Below, piece by piece: positions 58,652 through 64,000 of a stretch of DNA of 64,000 nucleotides; position 1 is the first letter of the stretch, and each line of letters starts with the position of its first letter. The notes beneath the pieces were generated by a model, which worked only from the letters and a program-made list of their open reading frames with translations, ran no database searches and was not told where the DNA came from. The translations under genes were made by a program, and so were the position numbers. This stretch comes from Monomorium pharaonis (Eukaryota; Arthropoda; Insecta; Hymenoptera; Formicidae). The DNA is taken from contig NC_050475.1 in NCBI RefSeq assembly GCF_013373865.1, positions 11,968,182-12,032,181 of the forward strand, written 5' to 3'.

Positions 58652-59062
58652 TTCCATAAATTTCCCAGTGCTAATCATAACATTTTTAATAACAGTTGCA
58701 GCTATGTCTTGACTGTCATCGTCACTTATCACATGAAAAGCAATGTCTACAGAAGCAAATTTGAGCAAGGAGTTGATGAATATTTGGAACTTGCGTCTCA
58801 TGGGTGAGTTTGAGGCAACTTTAGTAAAAATGCACCATACATTGTAATAACTTGTCTTATTTCGTGGCAAAGTGCTTGTTGAAGACAAGTAATTGTTGGA
58901 ATAAGTGGTTGATACTGAGACAAGTGTGAAATTTGCCAGGTTTGCATTTCTTCTTTGGAAGTTGAACACGAACCAATGTTCACCATCAGATGTTTGATAG
59001 TAGTAAAAGGCTATTAAAAGTAATGCCAGGATTGTCAACCTTAGCAACACCTTGCGTAACAT
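58652..59062 (-). CDS. XXYLT1: XXYLT1-like xylosyltransferase, first coding exon
   Basis: ATG at 59062 opens 137 codons. MLRKVLLRLTILALLLIAFY is a short basic end plus a hydrophobic anchor (about residues 6-22), giving a type II membrane topology. A Ser/Thr/Asn-rich stem follows, then YYNVWCIFTKVASNSPMRRK and SVDIAFHVISDDDSQDIA, similar to the beta-strand start of the GT8-type domain (LLMFTK....L..K......L......L..HFVSD..S). The exon stops in phase 0 at a donor GAA|GTATGC. The unspliced frame meets TGA nine residues later? it reads VCPHF and stops, supporting the donor. Partner of the last exon at 3098-3304. The middle is missing. Confidence 0.6.
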
Positions 59063-59330
59063 TTAACTGGTATATCTTTTATTTCCTTAATCTAAAAACA
59101 CAAAAGAATAAATATTTCAATAATTTACAGAAAAAATATTTTAAATTTAAATACAAATCAAAGTCAAAAAATACAAATCAAAGTCAAAAAATACAAATTC
59201 AAGTCAAAAAATAATTCAATTTTGCTTATTGATTTTCTATTTTCTTCTTAGTTATATACGGGCGCGTGCGTGCGTGTGTGATGTTTCATCTATGTAACCT
59301 AACCTAACCTAACTCTTAATCGGATTTAAT
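59063..59330 (-). promoter_or_regulatory. 5' flank of XXYLT1 with CCTAA repeats
   Basis: Upstream of the ATG are an A-rich tandem stretch (CAAAGTCAAAAAATACAAAT units, 59157-59210) and CCTAACCTAACCTAAC at 59297-59312, equal to the insect telomere unit TTAGG on the other strand. No TATA box is obvious. Confidence 0.35.
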
Positions 59331-59460
59331 AACAACCGTAGTTTATAAACAGACCAATCATAATCGTTCTACTTTTCCAAAAAACGGCTGCGATTAGCTT
59401 GCTTTTATAAGAACTGCGGTAATTATTAAACCCGATTACGGGTGATATGTAAACAGTTTC
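59331..59460. repeat. Small inverted repeat
   Basis: AATCGG.TTTAATAA....CCG.AGTT.TTATAAA is repeated inverted at the two ends of this 130-bp block. MITE-like. Confidence 0.6.
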
Positions 59461-59682
59461 TATAATTTGGTTTTACCTAACCTAAAAACAAACCTTAATT
59501 TTTGCAATTATTTTAAATAAGAAAATAATATCTTATATCAAAATTAGAAAAGACAAGTGATAATTACGTGATCATGATTCAGTGATTGATACTTCGTACT
59601 TCCCGTATCATTATATCAACTGGTTTAACTTTTCTACCATTTCTACTAAGCAACATTCGGCTCGTTCTTTTTACTTCTTCTT

Positions 59683-60118
59683 AGGGCCATCACACACGAA
59701 ATGGCATAATCTGTATATGCATAGCATAAGAGCTCTAGGCCAATAAGCATCTTATGTATATCAATATGGTGACTTTATGCTGAGAACTGATTGGTTCATC
59801 GGTCTTGTGTTATGCTTATGCAGCTTATATCATTTCGGGTGCGTTCGAGGAGACGCTATTAGCGTTACCAGCATCAGTCCATCTTCATTACTCATTAAGG
59901 CCCGGTTCCACAACTCACGGTTAACTGCTAACGGGAGGTTAATAGATTTTCTGTCTCTCCTTAGATAATAATATAGAGAAAAATAGGTAGTCGATTAATC
60001 TTCCGTTAGCAGTTAACCGTGAGTTGTGGAACCGGGTCTAAAAGTAGAACAAGGATAAACTGATGTTGATAGCGCTAATAGCGTCTCCTCGAACACACCC
60101 TTCGTGTGTGATGGCCCT
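59683..60118. mobile_element. Palindromic element containing two further palindromes
   Basis: Outer tips AGGGCCATCACACACGAA are exact inverted copies (59683-59700 and 60101-60118). Inside the left arm is a 136-bp palindromic insertion (about 59701-59836, tips ATGGCATAA/TTATATCAT). In the centre is another hairpin, 59899-60039, with GGCCCGGTTCCACAACTCAC ends. Confidence 0.75.
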
Positions 60119-60323
60119 TATGGTATATCCACACAACTTGCATAAGCGCAGAAGCATATGCATAAGGAATTCGATTGTTCTATTTTCTTATGTAAGTGCT
60201 TGTAGACCAAGAAAAAAGTTACATGATTGCTGCCCAGTAAAGCACTAGAAAAGTAGGTATTTTCACGTTTTCACCATTTTTCTTCAAACTAGCAAGTAAC
60301 TAACTGTTACGTGCAGGACGAGC
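60119..60323. other. Short spacer
   Basis: Between elements. No gene. Confidence 0.3.
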
Positions 60324-60330
60324 ACGCGGC

Positions 60331-60973
60331 CACAGTTTAGCATAACCAGTTACGACAGTCAGCGAAATTCTTCGTATAATATTTTACGACGCATGCGTCA
60401 ACTGTACTATCTAAAATATGGCGGACATGGCGAGCCACGCGGTACGAAGCTATGAGCTAGACATGTGATAATTGCGTGTTAGAGGTTATATTGTGTGAAT
60501 AATTTTTCATTGATATTAAGCGATATTAATTAGGTATTATTTTGAAAAGATTATTAATGAAGATCATCTTCAGTGTTTTTTTCAATATCATTTATTTTGA
60601 AATAAATTATAATAATGAGTAAAGTTAGTAAAGGTGGATTTTCCTGTGTCATGTGTAAAAACATATCTGGACGAAACGCAGGAATAAAATTTTTTTGTTT
60701 TCCAAAAAATCCATTTATTTATTATTGTTTAACCTCATTTCAGAATTTAACTTTTTTTAACTTTTTCTGTAATTTTTTTTATTTATTCACTTATCTCTTT
60801 AATAACAATTTGACACGAATCATAAGAAATATTTTTACTACCTTTTTTTGTTTTATATCTTCGAATAACGCGCTTTCTTACAATCCAAAACATGGCGGAT
60901 GGTCACGTGACTAGGTAACATAAACATCAAAGGTTCCGACTGTACCGTCGTAACTGGTTATAGCTAAACTGTG
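60331..60973 (+). mobile_element. P-like element remnant with truncated THAP domain
   Basis: Inverted tips CACAGTTTAGC (continuing ATAACCAGTTACGAC) and a 7-bp flanking repeat ACGCGGC (60324-60330 and 60974-60980). At 60615 an ORF starts MSKVSKGGFSCVMCKNISGR and NAGIKFFCFPKNP, the start of a THAP zinc finger (C-x2-C then FFxFP), which P-element transposases carry. The remaining frame is Phe-rich and decayed, so this is a deletion derivative. Confidence 0.7.
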
Positions 60974-61009
60974 ACGCGGCCAAATTATGAAATCGCGGCT
61001 ACTGCCCTG

Positions 61010-61366
61010 GGCCCCTATTCTTGAATTCATTCGCAAGAAAACGTATGCGCAAATACCCGCTCTAACAGAAAAGTTGCAAGTTTATTGGTTGAAAGCCATA
61101 CGATAGCCAATAAATTTTTAACTTTTCTGTAAGAACAGAATTTGCGAATACGTTTCTCTTGCGAATGAATTCAAGAATAGGGGCCCAGGGGCTCGATTCT
61201 TGAATTCATTCGCAAGAGAAACGTATACGCAAGTACTCGATCTAACAGAAAAGTTGCAAGTTTATTGGTTAATAGCCATACGATAATTAATAAATTTCCA
61301 ACTTTTCTGTAAGATCAGAATTTGCGAATGCGTTTCTCTTGCGAATGAATTCAAGAATAGAGCCCC
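61010..61366. mobile_element. Two tandem copies of a palindromic MITE
   Basis: Copies 61010-61186 and 61188-61366 each start and end with ATTCTTGAATTCATTCGCAA in inverted orientation and share the interior AACAGAAAAGTTGCAAGTTT. Adjacent head-to-tail copies are unusual for independent insertion. Confidence 0.85.
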
Positions 61367-61414
61367 TGCACTCTGAGGTGATTATGACTCGTGAAACTGG
61401 ACAAATTTACAAAA

Positions 61415-61831
61415 TTAACAGACCGGATCTTCAGAGATCGCGACGATAGTAGCTTCGGTAAAGTCAGTTGGAAGATCGTCGCTCTGTTCAAGATAACGCA
61501 GGAATCCCTCAAATATGCTAATACAGGCGCGACACTCGTGTAAGATACTGCGGGTGGCTAATAATACATTACAAATCGAGCAGTATTCTTGGCAGTCACC
61601 GAACCCGATATGTATGTAGTGGCGTAGTTTGTATGTGTAAAGCAAGTGGGTCTCGGGGGGAGCTTGGAGGTAGCAATTATCGCACAAGTAATAAGTTTTA
61701 TCAATACGATGTTGATAGAACAATGACGCGGTGCAGCATGCAGTGCTTATCCAATCAAAATAGCCGCGCGTGATAGGCATCGGCTCGACCAATCCGGGAG
61801 ACGAATAGTTAATAGAATTAGTAGAGCACAT
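61415..61831 (-). CDS. Orphan Cys-rich protein, 138 aa
   Basis: I do not recognise it. ATG at 61831 (MCSTNSINYSSPG). Cys/His pairs suggest a small zinc-binding fold: CDNC, then H-rich KLRHYIHIGFGDCQEYCSIC, then HECRAC. The C-terminus is acidic (TDFTEATIVAISEDPVC). No membrane segment or signal peptide. An in-frame GTG lies two codons upstream. About 60 nt upstream, AAAG|GTAGGATAAC looks like a 5' splice site, so the ORF may be the second exon of a transcript starting near 62.3 kb. It could belong to a retroelement or be a host orphan. Confidence 0.45.
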   Translation of the reverse strand: MCSTNSINYSSPGLVEPMPITRGYFDWISTACCTASLFYQHRIDKTYYLCDNCYLQAPPETHLLYTYKLRHYIHIGFGDCQEYCSICNVLLATRSILHECRACISIFEGFLRYLEQSDDLPTDFTEATIVAISEDPVC

Positions 61832-62490
61832 TTTCACAGAGCATTGCGAACGCGAATGGGAATTTATTATTATTAGAAATATGTGAGTTGTTATCCTACC
61901 TTTAGGTGACTCTCTTGATTGGCTGTCAGCTTGGTCGGCTCAGGAGGCGTCGTGTTCTGGCTACCCCTCGGTGTAGACCCTTCTGTGATTGGACGGTCGC
62001 AGGAAACGGTCTTCACAGTTATGGTGAACTCGCGTGATATACGTTGAACGTGATTTAAGGAATGTTGAAATTGAATAACGAATTCGAGTCACTGAATCAA
62101 TCAGTTTATTATAAAAGTAAAATTATTGGTTACAATTACACTTAAGGCTAAATTAGAATATAAAGTTAAGTAGCTAAACAACTAAATTAATTATTTAAGA
62201 CTTGAATTAGAATTAGAAGTAGAATTAGATTTGGAATGGAATTGGAACTTGAACTAGAAAAGTGAACCGCTCGCGAGAACTGATTACTTCTAACTGCGCG
62301 CCTTATTCTAAGACATGGCGTGGAGACGCCGCTTAAAACATCCCCACTCCCATAAGCGGGGTCGCGTTACATTGGCCTATCCGAGGGTGGCGTCTGGTGT
62401 CATTGTGCGCGTCATGCCTGGCGCTATTAAGTGATTTTGTTAATGGGAGGAAAAAGAAATGTCCATAAATTTGGACAAATGGTTAGGACG
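61832..62490 (-). promoter_or_regulatory. CpG-rich upstream region, possible LTR or promoter
   Basis: On the minus strand it starts TGTAACGCGACCCCGC near 62371, passes a TTCTAATTC/TTCAAGT low-complexity stretch and an AATAAA near 62111-62116, and then a GC-rich leader to the splice-donor-like site. The order resembles U3-R-U5 of an LTR, but no second copy is in the window. Confidence 0.3.
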
Positions 62491-62498
62491 TGACATAA

Positions 62499-63448
62499 CC
62501 CCAGACAGCACCAGATATCGTACGAATATTATACTCTCATACGTAATGTACTGTGATCATACCGAATATACGTAAAACATTCATATAACGTCTCAGTAGA
62601 ATGTCATTTTGATATATCCTCAAGATAAACTTAGAATATAGCGACTGAACTTCGCAACTCCTACTGAATATACTGAGATTATATCTAATATACTCAAAAC
62701 ATCCGTAAAATATCCTATGATATATCTCATGTATATCTATCACATATTTCCAAAATATCCGCGTAATATCGAAAGTGAATCATGTCAACGCTATCTATGA
62801 TCTGTAACGTTACGCATTTTTGTCTGCCGTGTGATGCAGACACGTGGTGAAGTGTAGGGTGTGAACGTGCGAACACGAACTCACGGACAACGTGGTTTTC
62901 TCAGGAATTACGCCCAGATAACTCTGGTATGTACATAAGATATAATATAGTAACGTAAACTATAATAATATATATATATTGTATATATACATATATTATT
63001 TAGGTTATAACCTACAATTATCTGAGCATAATTTCCCAAAGCACCCCAGCGTATTCAACAGATATTACGCTTCATTTTTTGCGATAGCTTTCTGATGTGC
63101 GAAATGATTAATTCCTCTTCTTATTTCTTCTTGCTAATTCTGTATGTTTAATTCCTTGTTCCTTATTCCTCTCATTATGCATGAGCCCATATAATGTGAA
63201 CATACTGTAGACATATTGTGAATATACTGAAGATATACTTTAGACATACGTATAACATTCTTAAGATATATTCGGTATATTCTCATAAACTGCCAGCGAA
63301 ATTCTATGGGATAAGGCAACGCGGACATAGTACGTTATGAGTATATACTCGCCATATCACAGACGTATCTCTAATATTATACGAATATTGCAATATACTT
63401 TCGCAATATCCTATTATCGTTCTCATAATCTACATGTGCTGTCTGGGA
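62499..63448. mobile_element. 950-bp element with degenerate ATATACTGA-type arrays
   Basis: Tips CCCCAGACAGCAC and, inverted, TCCCAGACAGCAC, flanked by ACATAA on both sides (62493-62498, 63449-63454). Each half contains many loosely repeated words like ATATACTGAAGATATA. The centre (about 62800-62940) is CG-richer. No ORF of note. Confidence 0.6.
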
Positions 63449-63543
63449 ACATAATGTTTTATACAGGCCTGCTCGGTTAAGAAGTAGGGGTATGGGCATA
63501 CGTAGAAAAGGACAAACGTAGACGTTGAAAAGGGACGGACGAT

Positions 63544-63972
63544 GTACCAGGTAAAGACCTATAATCAAAGATGCGCCAATGGCCTTCCACCATGACTGCT
63601 ATCCACCATCTTGTACCCATATGGTGACTGGATGGGGGCTGGGATCTGGGGCTGGGGTCTGGAGTAGTAAAAATAGTAAACAATGCGAGCCTGCTCCAAG
63701 TTGTACGCAGCCATATAACAGATGCAAATTTAATTTTTCTTGTTCTTCCTGAGTGTATCGTCAAAATATAGTAACCCTAGAGTGCAGAAATTGAATTACC
63801 TTATAATTTCTGACACATATTCCTTTAACCTATACTGCTCAACACAGAGCACTCTCCCCTCTTCCTCGCCCAGCGTGGGTACGCAATGGCGGATAAACCA
63901 TGTGACTCAAGTGACCAATCAAAATTGTGTTCGCCATTGGCGAATCTTTGATTATAAGTCTTTAGTACCAGG
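63544..63972. mobile_element. Element with about 40-bp inverted termini
   Basis: The ends TACCAGGTAAAGACCTATAA and CAAAGATGCGCCAATGG recur inverted at the right end with two or three changes. The minus-strand frame 63477-63764 crosses its boundary and is not supported. Confidence 0.65.
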
Positions 63973-64000
63973 TATTTTCTTCTCTCTCACACGCAGGCGT

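Noticed and set aside
59297..59312. Telomere or subtelomere signal (CCTAA)n
   Set aside because: Only about three units. Interstitial short arrays of this word are expected in insect genomes.

Overview
This is a eukaryotic, AT-rich, transposon-saturated window. The best reading is an insect, probably a hymenopteran such as an ant. That is an inference from Tc1/mariner (DUF4817-type), copia and Penelope-like elements, CpG-rich pockets, and a short CCTAA array like the insect telomere repeat. No prokaryotic features are present, and there is one assembly gap (500 Ns at 18501-19000).

Only one conventional host gene is supported: a minus-strand gene resembling xyloside xylosyltransferase 1 (XXYLT1). 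Its first coding exon is at 58652-59062 (type II membrane anchor and start of the lumenal domain). Its last coding exon is at 3098-3304 (the very conserved GHLGDQDF...NRQLC...HGNCNT...PDD end). If both belong to one gene, almost the whole window is intron. The middle exons (about 150-170 residues) were not found and may lie in the gap. Three further minus-strand ORFs (89-1054, 13801-14575 broken, 61415-61831) encode proteins I do not recognise.

Layout. 0-3.3 kb: orphan ORF, a 67-bp tandem repeat, last XXYLT1 exon. 4.4-6.9 kb: element with 250-bp inverted termini carrying a degenerate hammerhead-ribozyme-like motif around a CpG-rich, LTR-like core. 7-11.6 kb: pyrimidine-rich decayed sequence, a perfect hairpin, a long inverted repeat, Penelope-like RT debris. 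11.6-13.8 kb: DNA element with inverted subterminal arrays of a 47-48 bp unit, holding two MITE-like hairpins and a tRNA-like sequence. 13.8-15.2 kb: broken orphan gene with five 45-bp repeats. 17.1-18.5 kb: two inverted-repeat elements. 18.5-23 kb: copia element 1, its 5' end lost in the gap. 23.9-26.1 kb: internally deleted Ty3/gypsy-type element (minus strand). 26.1-45.8 kb: three elements abutting at TTAA sites. The first holds an apparently intact young copia (26684-33633, TTAAC target duplications). The second is a 2-kb palindrome. The third holds a DD41D mariner-like element with 1.3-kb inverted termini, itself split by a CR1-like LINE. 46.5-47.4 kb: piggyBac-like non-autonomous element. 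49.4-55.3 kb: a Penelope-like element broken by a hAT (8-bp duplication, itself hit by a MITE) and four MITEs. 57.4-64 kb: many small palindromic elements around the XXYLT1 5' end, including a P-like THAP remnant, two tandem MITEs and an orphan Cys-rich ORF.

The genes do not form a pathway. The window is best read as a giant intron, or heterochromatin-like gene environment, recording successive nested insertions. The freshest appears to be the second copia element, whose two LTRs differ by three substitutions and one 2-bp indel, and whose Gag probably needs removal of a short 5' intron.
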